Assembly: GCA_019614645.1 (NCBI GenBank)
Contig: JABWDB010000005.1
Location: 2,574,001-2,638,000, forward strand
Direction: 5' to 3'
Length of the DNA: 64,000 bases
From: Stratiolaelaps scimitus
Lineage: Eukaryota; Arthropoda; Arachnida; Mesostigmata; Laelapidae
Shown: piece after piece, positions 1 to 11,602 of the stretch
Layout: each line of letters starts with the position of its first letter
Numbering within the stretch: the first letter of the stretch is position 1
The notes under the pieces: generated by a model
Told to the model about the DNA's origin: nothing
Database searches by the model: none
The model's input: the letters and a program-made list of their open reading frames with translations, nothing else
Position numbers and translations under genes: made by a program

Positions 1-1780
1 GCCGAAGAGATTACATAGGCAGGAAGGTGAGCGCGACCTGCAGTTGTCATTCGCTACACAATGAATTTCGCCAAACAACGCATTTCCCAATATCTAACCG
101 CAGCTGGGACGCAACGTAGCGTGACATTTTCGTAAAACGGTAAACGGGCGCGTTGTTCAGCAGCTGCTAATTCACTCGGTCGGATTCGCGCGGTCGATGT
201 TTGGTCGGTGACATTGCGAAAGTATGAAGGTGGGCGTCGTTGAGCCAATATGATGTAGTTGGATTTTCATCGCTCGTTTGATTACACCGCAGCCGTCAAC
301 GCTTCCTTGGAGCGGCGGCCAGCCTATTCACTGTGCCGCTCACGGGTAGAGGAAGAGAAGAGGCTTCGAGAACAGAGTCTCTCATAGGTTTTGCTACCTG
401 AATAGGTCGGCTACCAATAAGCTGCTCTATATAGATGGCTCATACACGACTTGCATATAGTATTGCGTCTTCATGCGACGACGATGATTACCGGGACAAA
501 TCCGTAAAGACGATAGCCTTTTTTGTGTCCCGAGAATCTGTGATACAGAATTCGAGAATAACAAAGCTCAATGGCTCGACGCACGTCATACATCACCATG
601 CGTAAGCAGGCCGACTACTGTAACATTGCTCAGGTAGTTCTATCTACAGTAGGCGTCCGACCTTCCCAAGTGGAAAATATGACATTATTATAATTATGGT
701 CGCTACTGCTAAATACAGTTAATCATGCGAGGGCGGCGCAGTCAACGATTGTCGTACTCGAGCACCAGACGTTTCTTTCCGGGGTTTCCGATTCGAGGAT
801 AATGAAGCTCTAGTAGCTCATCGTCGTCACTGGGTTGGTGTGCTGGCCGCGATGTCTAGTTGAGGAGTGTGGAACTCTTCCCGACCAGCCCAGTTTCCAC
901 CTAACTCCGCCGAATCTAGATCCTGACCCAGGCCCCACGCGGAGGAAACGCTTGCGGCGCTCGAACACGCACCCAGCAACTGCTGGGTGTGTTCGGCATT
1001 TACATTATTTACCATGGAAATAATCGAATGCGGGCGGTGCACCCTGAATGAATGAATGTTTCGGAAGTGAGTGCATGAGTCGTGTACTCAGTCTGCATTG
1101 CGCCATTCGTCGATATGAGGTTGTGTCTCTGCGGAAAGCTCCATCGAGAGAAGTCGTGAGTCGGAGGAGGCGGTGACAGCCGACGAACACAAACATCGAT
1201 TTGGGGGCCGCAATTGCCGACGGAATCGAATGGCATATCGGCCGTCCCCGGTCGTACGCTGTTTGTTTGTTTGCGTGTATATACATATATATATACATAT
1301 ACATATATCAATACGTTTGTATCTGGAGATCTTGAGGAGAACACACGCGCCGCGTGTCCGAATTCGATTACGGGCGATTACAGGCGTCCCTCTACGAACC
1401 TGTTCCAATGCTATTGATATTACATGCTCTTTGTTTCAAACACTGATGCTGTCGTAGATCTGTACAGTTGCCCCCTACGGTTCGTCCAGCCCCCCCCCAA
1501 TCTCCCGTCTCCTACAAAGAATCTAGTCACCAAAAAATCTATCAAGATGATTCATTATTTATATAAACAGTCGTTAATGACCACGTACCGACGGCGAATG
1601 TTAGGGTGTTAATGCTGATCACGTCGATGATGAACATAAATAAACGAGGAGTATCTGCAACACAAGCGAGTCTTCACTTATTCTAATGACGTTTTATTTA
1701 ACGGATATACCTAGCTGTTCGAGCCTAATCCCAGGAATCTCATGACAGGTGGACATGTATATGATGCCATTGCTGATAAC

Positions 1781-1812
1781 GAACAAGGTCGTTAGGCATA
1801 ACGACCTTGTTC
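1781..1812. repeat. Perfect 14-bp inverted repeat (hairpin)
   Basis: The arm GAACAAGGTCGTTA (1781-1794) is followed by a 4-nt spacer and its exact reverse complement (1799-1812). No T-run follows on either strand, and no gene is recognised nearby, so this is a hairpin or a small palindromic insertion rather than a terminator. Confidence 0.85.
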
Positions 1813-3236
1813 TTGATCTCGACAACCTGTTGCATAATGATATGGTTACACTGAAGGATTATCACGATATTGACGTTAGCCAGTAGCTAGGATAAAGGAG
1901 GTGGCTACATAGTAGGCTACATAGTCGCAACATCCGGGGGCAGCGTCATGCAGACAGCTACGAAACCGCGAGCCGAACTAAAACCGCGCATGAGGCGCAG
2001 CAATGACGCGAATGCGGCGAATCCTATGGAGCGTCGAACCGCTGACGAATGCAGGCCCGGAAGCACCGGCACAAGCCTACCTTCCTACGTCAATGAGAAG
2101 CAGCACAAAGCTGCGGTGGCAGTGGCCGAAACAATAAAGGAAATAATAGATCGCACCTGCACCGACTGGCATCGGGCAATAATAATAATAATAAATACGC
2201 CGGCTCATCAGTCTCCGCCAAATCTACCCTGGAGGCACTCCTCTGGCGGCTTAATTGAACAGGCGTATTGGTTAATTGAACAGTAGAACAGCAAGTGATA
2301 AATGCGTTGAAAAGAAGAAACCCTCACAAATATTTTCCCTTTAAAAGAATCGATTCAATTTTTATATTTGTCAAATTTTCCCTCCTTCTAACAGATCCTC
2401 ATTCCACCTATGTAAGTATCCAATCTTTTGCGTATTTTGATCGTTTATACCAAGATTCATCATGGACAGACGCACTCAGGACACCGGCCGGTTTTATCGA
2501 GCCGTTTCGTGATGTAGCAATTTTCACGGCAAACACATTCCGCTGGAAAATCCCTGCAAAATAACACAAACGACGCCAATGTTGATGAGAGTAATTAAAT
2601 GCTGACTCTAGCTAACGCTTGGTCTAGCGTGATCATCTCTTTTTGCAATGAAAATATGATTCGAATTGAATTGAATTGGACATTGTCGCAGCTCGTAGCG
2701 TTTGCATTCGTTTGGAAAGCGCGTAATAGAGTTTCACTTGCTTGCATATTGGTCGAATAGATCCATTAGGATCGACTCTCTGTTGATAACATCGGCCATG
2801 AACGCATTTGACCGAGGTGCAGGGAGTTATCGGCCTGCGAACACAAATATATACACATAGGGTTTTTGGCTGGTTAGTTTTGAAACTACAATTGTGTGAC
2901 TCTACTCGGAACTACAGGTGGTTCGTCACTGGGAGCCTGCCGAAACGCCTCAGCTCTCATGGGCTATACCATGTTCAGCACGAATGGTTAGCCACTAGAA
3001 TTGATGCTGAATCCTTCAAGTATTCGTAAGGTGAGGCTCCACAGGGTGCAAGTACTAGTCTGATGGGGAACTCTGTGTTATGCGCCTCCAGGAGAGCATA
3101 CAATCTCATCATGTTACAACGCAACCTGCCGATTCAACACGTATAGCTTCCGCTTTTGTCAGTAGTTTCGAAACTTGGAAAGTCGTGACGAAATCTTTAC
3201 GAGCTTTCGCTCATGACAGTGAGGGTTTTTTTTTTG

Positions 3237-3343
3237 TTTTTTCGAGCTGACCCACAGCTGTTCCCCTATGTGAGAGGCCTCAACTCTTAACCTTTTTTCG
3301 GCATAACTATGAGGACCTGTCGGGGCCACCTTTGCTTATTCCC
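3237..3343 (-). repeat. Dispersed repeat, family R3, copy 1
   Basis: This block matches 61307-61413 over about 105 bp with scattered differences. Both copies carry the shared core CTGTCGGGGCCACCTTTGCT. Read on the minus strand, the copy ends in a GCTGTGGGTCAGCTCGAAAAA-type tail. The same kind of tail ends the tRNA-like SINE copies at 7960 and 30262, so the minus strand is probably the element's own orientation. It is short, non-coding and probably SINE-related. Confidence 0.75.
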
Positions 3344-4435
3344 TTATTAAGGGGGACAGTAAGCGTCTTTGAATTCATGTATGCATGTGTAAATTGCATT
3401 GAAATGATCATGGCACAGTGTGAATAATCAGTCCTATCTAAGACAACAACTGCTCATCAGTTGTCGACCTTACGCTTACCATAATGTCGGCTCTCTTCAA
3501 AGAGATGAGAGCGGCACCTTTGCCAGTGGCTGTATTATCCGTCTTATCTTATATGGTCAACTTCAAAACGCTTCGAATTTCGTCGACTGATTGAAAATCA
3601 GTTCGACCTGTTCTAGATTCCTCCATTTCTGTTCCTTCCTCATCAAGCTTCATTGGTCCAAGAGATCATAACCCATAACTCACCTTGTAGCAAGTCTCAT
3701 CCCTTAGACCATAGCCCAAACATATCCCGATATTTTAGAGCCATAAAACAATTTGATGACGAAATTAAATCATTTGTTTGCATTCGTAACACGCATACCC
3801 ACTGATCATCAGTACCCATTACTTGAAAAGGCTGTTACTTGGCTTAATCCACTTTCGACCGCTCTCGCTAAACCGGTTTTTTCTATCCGAACAAAGTTAG
3901 TGTTCTTTTGCAAGTGTTTCTATATTTCTCATGCATAGAAATAAATCCTATATATTCGTGTTGTTGCATGCATACGTTTATCTGGTTGGTGTCCTTCTGT
4001 TATTATTCTGGTTCCGTAATTCCCTACATGTTAACTAACAATGTGATTCTCTCAAAACCCCAATCGGCCTACTTCACAGATTCATATCTGGCTGATTGTA
4101 AATGCGCAATGCCATGACAATATATGTACATAATCTGCGTCGGGAGCAAGTGTGACGTGATGTTCACTTTCGACTCGGGATGTGTAAAATATCTCGTAGG
4201 AGTTCATCCATGTATGGGTGTGCCCTATTCAAGTAACTCTAAAATATTGTGATAATTTCCATAATGTTGCGTTATTGCACACTAGCGCTAAGCGTAAAAT
4301 AGAAGCGGGCAGACTAAACTTCATGGTTTTCTGTGTTTTCCTTTTTTAATCTTGTTCAATTAATCCTGGCCGTTCTGTTTACAAATCTGTCGCACGATAT
4401 TTATTGTGTTTACTGATGTAACTTACATGGAGCTT

Positions 4436-4490
4436 GTAAACACAATGTGAAATTCTCGTATTCCTAACGAGAATTCCACATTGTGTTTAC
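4436..4490. repeat. Long near-perfect hairpin
   Basis: The arm at 4436-4459 (GTAAACACAATGTGAAATTC then TCGT) pairs with 4467-4490 with one mismatch, across a short spacer. Its right-arm core AACGAGAATTCCACATT recurs at 7104-7120, and ATTGTGTTTACTG recurs just upstream at about 4403-4415. Repeated arms plus a palindrome fit a small foldback or MITE-like element. I do not see a convincing target-site duplication. Confidence 0.75.
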
Positions 4491-4589
4491 TGTGTTCATA
4501 CTTGGAGAATATGAAAGCTCTATCAATGACATCAAATGACACCCAGCGTCAACACTGAGAGACAAGCGCCTTGTGTATGCAATACTCAC

Positions 4590-4678
4590 TTAGCAGCGCT
4601 AGCTGGCTGCGTGGACACCGCTAACGTGAGAACGAATGCAGCGACAAGGAGAGACGAAAACAATGTTGAGGACATCAT
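4590..4678 (-). CDS. First coding exon of a secreted protein (signal peptide)
   Basis: The minus-strand frame opens with two adjacent ATG codons (4676-4678 and 4673-4675) and encodes MMSSTLFSSLLVAAFVLTLA, followed by VSTQPASAA. This is a classic signal peptide: a short polar start, a hydrophobic core of about 15 residues, and an Ala/Ser-rich region with an A-x-A cleavage site. The frame then meets a donor, AA|GTGAGT at 4584-4589, leaving a two-base split codon. Upstream, an acceptor (GCCGTTACAG at 4692) and a donor (GTGAGT at 4768-4773) define an 82-nt leader intron, which strongly supports a real transcript. The mature protein is not recognised; the following exon was not found and may lie off the left edge. 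It could be a neuropeptide precursor, a cuticular protein or another secreted product. Confidence 0.6.
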
Positions 4679-4691
4679 TGGATCGGTTCCT

Positions 4692-4773
4692 GTAACGGCA
4701 GTAAGGTGAAGCGGTGCAGATGATAGCTGACTCTGCCAATAGTGATTCAGAAGGAGGTCGAAAGGAACTCACT
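4692..4773 (-). other. Short 5' leader intron of the secreted-protein gene
   Basis: On the minus strand the sequence runs from GTGAGTTCC to CTTACTGCCGTTACAG, giving an 82-nt intron with consensus ends and a pyrimidine-rich 3' end. It lies 13 nt before the first ATG. The non-coding exon upstream would end at 4774; its 5' limit cannot be seen. Confidence 0.5.
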
Positions 4774-4774
4774 T

Positions 4775-7700
4775 TCCGCAGCGTTAAAGCCGTTAACGTA
4801 TACATATCTGGCTGCCGAATCATTCAGTACATAATCGCAATGATCACCAGCTTGCAGCATCATGCACTGCTTTAGGTTGCGTTTGATTTTTCCCCAACTA
4901 TTTTGAAGGGTGCGCACTTTATGAAAATTTTGTTGATCAGAAAAATCTTTGATCTAGCTGACCTTCAAGGTGAACTAGGCTGAAGGAAGTGACATGCTCT
5001 AGGACATGGAAGGCGAGGTTCTATTGCTCGTCGTTTTGTAAACGTTTTCAAAAGGATCAGCTACGATTTTAAAGGGCCATAGGAATATAGCGAAGAATAG
5101 TTGTCCGCACCCATAACTTCCGCTAAAAAACAAGCCTCCAAGCCTTAGCTAAGATAAGAGTAACGCTGCATAAAAACGGAACGCACACCGTATTACTTGT
5201 TAACGGCAGTTGTCTTTTTTATTCCTGCTGTATCTTAACGGCACACCCTCAGAATTTCGACCATGGCTACACGAGCTTACATTTTGGGATAATATGGATA
5301 CACAGTGTTGCATTAGATGTCACAAAATTTATCTAGCGGCGCCCAGGAATGTCTCATTTCTAAATAATCGCTAGTGCTTATTAGATTCATTTGCAAGCAT
5401 GTGACAGCTTCGATGCCTCGAGCCAGCGGTATTTTGTTGTATGAATCAACATCATCTCACACGGTTGGGGCAACTGCTTATTGAACAGGCATAGGCAGAA
5501 TATTACAACCATTTCGTCTGAATAAACTCTGAATGGCGTAGGGTTTTTGCGCTTACGCGGACGTAGTATAGCATCTTCGGCGCCCAGGAGGGTTAGCCAG
5601 AAATACGATGGTCCGTCTTCGAATTGCTCTCTAAAAACATCCCATACAAACTAGTAATATTTACCTCATACATATAAGAGAGCTTAAGCATTGTAAAATT
5701 GCAGCTCCTTTAATAAACCAATAAAACCTTTACCTTTACCAATGGCTAGTGAATCGATCACACAGTTGTGGCACAAACTCTGTACTGTGAAGCAGGCAGA
5801 TTGAAATGTGGCGGTATTGTTTCAATTCAATCAGAAAGCCTCTGTTGAATGGACTCAGCAAAGCATGGACACAGACATACACGCACCGAATCGCTGGTCT
5901 TTACTCCGTCGCTCGATAGTGTACCATTTCGGTAACGTTTACTAGTGCGGGACTGACCTGTGCCGCCAGCGCTTTTAAAACGTTCGCCTCTGTTTGCTCT
6001 CACCCTTGCCCTGAGCTCGATAGCCAACGCGTATAAGCTGTCTGCAGACGGTATGTTGAGTAATCAGTTTCCCATGGAAAGTATACGATTACTTTGCCCC
6101 GTAACTTCTTCGAAATGAGCCATTTCCAGCAAAGGTTAAACTAACTAGTTCTCACGTAGTCGATTCGGAACAGTCGATTCCATTGGGTAAGTAAGCGTAT
6201 CGAGAGAAACAGCCGAGATACGGTGTTTTTTTTGCCCTTTTGTAGCATAAACATATCGTTATTCCTTAGCAATTGACAACACCCTACTCCTTACGTGTGT
6301 CCAACACTCGTAAGGCTCTGATGTCTACTATTGCGCATATGGGCAAAATTAATCGTCTTATTGTTATGACTATTATTATTAAACAATACTAACTGACACT
6401 TTCATGTGTACCTCTAAAGGCCGAAGCCAAACGTCCATCGACAATGTATTGACACAACCGATTCGTATGGGCGCCTCCGGCAGGACAGGTCGGCTGACTT
6501 CGTTGACCAGATGGAAATACCACGAGGTCGGTTGGACTCGATTCGAAGCCGACGACACTTTCTCTCACTTCCGACACCAAGAGACCACGTTAGCTGGCGC
6601 CCGAACGGCTGACACCTACCGGCTGGTAGCAAACAGGGTGGCCCTGAACGGCGGTTCTGGACGGCCGAACCTTCATTTTGTTGGTGACGCTGCCGCCGCT
6701 GGTGGTGGCAAAGAGAGGGAAGCAATAATGCCAGGGACACACTGCAATTACTGGATAGACTCGGCAGTTTAGTTACGATTAGCATTGGACCGTCCAGCCG
6801 ATATACCGAGAAGTGATACAGCCCAAATATTTTGCAATAGCTGTTGACCTTGACCAACGACCACGTTGGAAGTCTTCACGAACATATTATATATCACAAT
6901 TTTTGTGAATTTCCGTTTTTTTATTTTTTATTTTTTGTGATTATTATTTTGTGCTAGCTAAAACACAAAGGGATTCGTTGGATATGTTGACACCTCAACT
7001 GCTCATGTCGTACTCGATATTGCCAAATGACTGAAAGTGACATGGGGAGTATTTGTTGGTCAAATGCTCAGACAAGCCAGGTAAATTGAGGTCGGTATGC
7101 CGAACGAGAATTCCACATTCTGTCTAATAGTATAGACTTCATGAGAGGGTTTAACCAGCGTTGAGTTTAACGTTTTCTTTCACATTCGCTAATTGTTATT
7201 AGTTTTGCAAAAATAAGCGACGAGCTGTTTCAGCCAAGACCGTCATACCTAATATAACGTATGCATCTGAAAATGATAACACACCCGCATATTGCTGCGC
7301 AAAATTCAGTTAGAATTCAATGTAAATTTATGCGCTCACCCTCACATAAATTCGTTTCAGTTCATTAAATCGTGATCCAGGAGGTTTGTTTCGTTTGCAG
7401 CCGGTCGATCCCTTTTCCCCAATAAACAGTGCTTGGTACCAATCCATATGACATTACAACAAGAAATGTCGAATGGACAAAATCCACTCGAGGCGTCACC
7501 CGATCTATGGCCCGACTTCCCCAGTTTACAATTAGAGTGTTGAACAACCCGAACTGCTTCCTCAGAGAGTCTGTGGGAGGTTCAAAAGCAAAGCGCAACG
7601 AGAATTGCTGACCGCCTCTCCGATACAAAATTCGGTTGAGGCACGTCCTGAAGCACACCATAAATTCGTTCGTGTGGGAGCACACTGCTTGAAGACCCCA

Positions 7701-7959
7701 GTGTGAGCAGAACTAATATAATAGTTATAAGAACACATTGACACGTTGTTCAAATCAATTCGAAATTCAATTAAGACATATACTTGTTACATACGGAGCA
7801 CGAAATGGCAACTCTGTCCTCCCTGAGTAAATTATCAGTCGGGGGTAGGAGTGGTTCTCTCTTGTATTGTAGTATTAAGTGGAGAATCCAGATTCGAATA
7901 TAAACGTATATAGTGAGTTATATGAGACAATGGAAATAGATAGAATTATCCAGTATATC
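4775..7959. other. Stretch without recognised gene
   Basis: The stretch holds one dispersed repeat module (5671-5740) and a fragment related to the 4436 hairpin at 7104-7120. The 6404-6857 region has overlapping open frames on both strands, none with a recognisable motif or flanking splice pattern, so I treat them as chance. Sequence before 4774 on the minus strand may include the leader and promoter of the secreted-protein gene, but no core promoter motif is clear. Confidence 0.4.
5671..5740 (+). repeat. Short dispersed module (ATATAAGAG...TTTACC), copy A
   Basis: This is one of four copies (also 9961-10085, 30290-30357 and 41057-41127). They begin near CATATAAGAGAGCTTAAGCA, carry one or two AATAAA hexamers and end in a short TTTACC/TTACC repeat. 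The tandem tail is typical of the 3' end of a retroposed SINE or a truncated LINE. The AATAAA could act as a poly(A) signal in this orientation. Confidence 0.85.
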
Positions 7960-8124
7960 AGGCGGTCAAGCCTCTTGTGCGTCTAGCAACCGGAGGTGCA
8001 GACACAGGTTCGATCCCCACCGTTGCACATCTTCGTTTAAAGGGTTCCGTCTCATAACGCACTGTCGAAAGCAGTTGTGCCGTGGATGTGCAATGTTGGC
8101 TGGCAATCAGCTCGAAAAATTGAG
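7960..8124 (+). mobile_element. tRNA-derived SINE, copy 1 (near full length)
   Basis: A B-box-like GGTTCGATCC lies at 8008-8017 inside a tRNA-like head. A body follows that recurs at 35660-35812 and in part at 30366-30450. The tail is a mixed GTTGGCTGGCAATCAGCTCG block followed by A-rich sequence. A pol III B box with a conserved tail is the usual SINE plan. The copies differ by many substitutions, so the family is old. A functional tRNA is unlikely because the acceptor stem does not pair. Confidence 0.65.
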
Positions 8125-9053
8125 TTTTTATAATAGTATCTCAAGCTACATGAAAACCGACTCGATTTCTATTTAAATCATTGAATAGCCTCCGTGTCGC
8201 TCTGTTGCTTAGTGGGAAAGTTCGGCGAGCCTGATTCGTCAGGTTTTTCCAACGTCCAGACGTTGAATGTGGAGTCGCCCAGTTTCCCGGGAAAGCTTTT
8301 CGCGAGCACGCACCGCATTCAAACTTCACGCAATCCACCAAACTGACAAATAAGGGCTTGCTGTAGCACCTCTCTAGTCGAGAGATTTCGGGCCTGCATC
8401 GATCGTCGGATGCGAATCGTCCGAATTGGCCACGACCAACTTGGATTTGCGGCTGTCAATAATATTAATATTACGTTGGCATGTAACATTTGACCCGCAG
8501 CTTTTGAACCCAACCTAGACAACGGTATTTGTAGTCAAACCCGCTATAAATCACTGATAAATTTGCGAGGTTGTTAGGCCGGGGACCTTGTTCGCGAGAA
8601 GGGTACGGGAATAGCGTGCGAGCGCCTACGGCAGAAGGACAAGCCACTATACGCCAGCAGCCGAAATGCAACTGGGGATGATCGGAACGATGCTCAAAAA
8701 CGGCAAAAGGCAGTGGACAAATTGAAAGGGTTTCTCCAGTGTTCGAGGCGGTCACTGGTCCGTGCGCTCGGTTGAGGGTTCAGGGCATCACCAGGGACGA
8801 TCGTGCATGAGGTTGACTCTAGCCAGGTGGATTCCGCGCGTATTGCAACCGAAATCTCCAGATTTTTTTGTTTGGAGCAGAACTTACGCTATTGTTCTAT
8901 GACTGAGGCAACCGTGAAACGTAGTCTCACTATTGATGAGAAACATGCGTCAAATTTCGCACACAGCCCGACGCGAACTGGAGATGCCAATATTTGTACC
9001 ACGATGGAACAGCTGAACCCAGGACGTATGAACAGATTCTCCTCGAGTAACGC

Positions 9054-9300
9054 ATGCGAACTATGGTTACGGATTTTGACGGAATGGCGTTCTATCGGCG
9101 CCCACCGCTGAAAAACCTCAGTCACCGAAGAGGTGTTTTGAAGATCTTCAAGTTGTGGAGTCAACCTGTATATTCTGCTGATATATGGCCGCTAGACTTC
9201 TATCGTTTTGGCTCATTGAAGCGTACACCCGAGGCATGCCAACCACCAAAATTGGAACGAGTTCGAACAGGTACTCAGGGAAATAGTGTGTGACTTCTCG
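9054..9300 (+). mobile_element. Possible mariner-like transposase remnant
   Basis: The plus-strand frame at 9054-9293 contains YSADIWPLDFYRFGSLKR. This resembles the YSPDLAPxDxxLFxxLK block near the third catalytic Asp of mariner/Tc1 transposases. The upstream DD motifs, a long open frame and inverted terminal repeats were not found. A neighbouring frame continues with N-H-Q-N-W-N-E-F-E-Q, as expected after a frameshift in a decayed copy. If real, it is a short dead fragment; a chance match cannot be excluded. Confidence 0.3.
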
Positions 9301-9960
9301 CACGGAGATCATACGAGGGCTGTGCACGGCCCACCAACCAGATAGCAACCGTCGTAAATCCTCAGGGATCAACACTATTCAGATTAAAGGTTTTTTGTGT
9401 ATTATAGCTGTTGACCAATTTAAATAAAAATCAGACCGCATTGCTCGAATCAGCCATATAGTATTTCATTTATTGTATATTAATCGAAGTGTACTCTAGT
9501 GGGAGGCAGGAGAGTATAGTATCTCAAGTGTCTGGTTCAAGTGTGTGGAACCAGCTATGAGTGTCCCAAGACTGTAAGTGCTCTCTGAAAGAATCTCGAT
9601 CTGTAAATCATTCAAGTACGCCGAAACGATTATGAGAGATGCAATCATAGGAAAGGTATAAAACTCAAGGCTGAGCTACTGACTACTATACATTGCTTCT
9701 TTCCTTATGGCAATATAATTTATTACTATAACGACAGCATGCGTCTGTCTGGCTGTGCTTCGATCTGAGTTCGCCCTGTAGATTGGGTAAGTAGCCGAGT
9801 TTCATCCGTAAGTTCATAGTGAGTTTCCTTCGAGGGGAGGATGTACCAGGCCGAGAGTCCTCCTCGAACACAAGTCGCCATAATACCGCAACGGCAATTG
9901 AGTTTACCCTTTGCACAATACATCATTATAATAATAAGGCTGCCACTACAGTAGACATAT

Positions 9961-10085
9961 CTCCGTTACGGCTGAGTCTCTGGCTCTAAAAAGCCAGAGG
10001 CCGCAGGTTCCCGTCGCATGACATATAAGAGAACTTAAGCATTGTATGCAGTTCCTTTAATAAATCAATAAAGGTTTACCTTACC
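9961..10085 (+). mobile_element. Short dispersed module, copy B, with tRNA-like head
   Basis: The module seen at 5671 occurs here at 10021-10085. It is preceded by a hairpin (CTCTGGCTCTAAAAAGCCAGAG) and a B-box-like GCAGGTTCCCGTCGCATG. This may be the most complete copy, with a tRNA-like pol III promoter joined to the ATATAAGAG...TTTACC body. The other three copies lack a clear head, so the head could also be an older flanking repeat. Confidence 0.55.
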
Positions 10086-11602
10086 TTCCTCTTTTTTTAC
10101 CCTATCGCTCTCGGCCATGCTCCCGGTGTCGAACGAAGACGTCCTCGTCTAATTATGTCAACTCCGTTGTATCGGTGCCCCGACCTACCCTGAGAAGGTA
10201 GTACCAATCGATTTCGTGTATCAATATTACCGGTGTCTCAACTGACTTTAATGACGACGGCGAATTCAAAGTCGTTCACACTGTATACCGCGCTTCCCTT
10301 GTACGCATCAGAGTCCCATCAGACTTATGTTAAGTGTAAGTTTCTCAGCAAGAGGGCGAATTCTACAGTACGTGCGTCTGAATGATCGAACTGGGTTGTA
10401 TTCCAGTAAATTGGTCCGCTCAGACGAATCATCTTGGTCTGCCCAACAGAAACGATGTTAGTTTCAGAAAATGGTTCAGATGAAGGTCGCTCTGTCTTCC
10501 CGTTTTGGCACTGAGACCTACGTGCAGTTACTTCCGACGACAGTTTCTGCGCCATGTTATCCCTTCGGCTAACGGATTGGCGTTCTAACCATCGCAGTGA
10601 TCGGGTCGGTGGCACCAATACATTCACTCCGAAAGCCGAAATTTTTTATGTGTATGGGTGTGTGTGTGTGTGTGTGTGTGTGCAATCGCGTGCGGTATGA
10701 TACTTCGTTCCAGATGATTTGTCTTCCGAAGCTTGACAGCCGCCGGGATAGGACGAATTTCACGGTAATCAAACACGAGTTCTCTAGAGTTATCTGCAAA
10801 AACGGATCCCACCTCTCCGAGGTCGATTACTTCCACTCGGGACTTTCGGCGCGGAGCGACAACACGAAAGAGCAGGAATACACGGTAGTGGGTGACTTGG
10901 CAGTGGCCAGAAACGCGTGTCAATACGACAACTTTTATTACTACTAATGCTGGCTGACGGTAACTGGCGTATCGCTGGGATATTCATTCGTTGTAGCAAA
11001 TAAATGTGCTCGCAATATCCGAAAAGGATGTTTAGCGGAACAAATTTCACGCTACCGTAAAGGGGCCCAGCAAAGACGGAGGGAACTTGAACGAAAGCTT
11101 CCTGTGAACCAGGAGCATAATAGCCGTGAGGGGTAGCTGGATAACACCTTCAAAAGTTGTACGTTTTCTTTATTTACTGTGTTCTTTTAGATCGTTGAAA
11201 TAAAATAAAGAACGACTCATTCTCGTTCGTCTTCTCTCAGTGTCTGACCGAGTCATATTTTGTTTTCCCAAATGACAGGTGAGACACAGTGCACGTCCCG
11301 AACATTGCAGGATTCTTGCAGAAATTCTCAACTGCTTTAGAAAGCTTCACATATTCTATATTACCACTCGCCTCTTGAATACAGTAATGTATTAGAACCG
11401 CCTCAACGTCTCGGTTAGCGTAGAACCTATATTTCGATAAGTTATTATATACTTTATAGAAATTGTGCATTCTTGCTTAAAAACCATTTCCAAGATGGGT
11501 TGTTCATATCGAGGTAATTCAATCAATTAAAATGATTCACATTGATATTACTTTTATTCACAATTTTACAATTAGGAATTGTTTCCAGGGATTTGGGGGG
11601 GA
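10086..11602. other. Stretch without recognised gene
   Basis: A (GT)n tract lies near 10654-10682. A plus-strand frame at 10597-10947 passes through it and continues for about 85 codons of ordinary composition, but it has no recognisable domain and no supported splice sites. The minus-strand frames opposite it are shadows or chance. Confidence 0.35.

Larger units (their letters stand above)
1..4589. other. Left flank without recognised gene
   Basis: I recognise no protein in this stretch. It holds a (TA)-rich patch near 1278-1305, a hairpin at 1781-1812, a dispersed repeat at 3237-3343 and a long hairpin at 4436-4490. Two minus-strand frames (54-248 and 827-1042) read in a protein-like way and lie downstream of the signal-peptide exon at 4590-4678. 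I could not join either to it with a phase-consistent acceptor, so they are not called as exons. Confidence 0.5.

Noticed and set aside
2399..2415. 17-nt microexon between CCTTCTAACAG and GTAAGT
   Set aside because: No neighbouring exon supports it, and a 17-nt exon without context is more likely coincidence.
7960..8035. tRNA gene because of the GGTTCGATCC B box
   Set aside because: The arms do not fold as a cloverleaf and the sequence recurs with the same body at 35660 and 30262, so it is a SINE.
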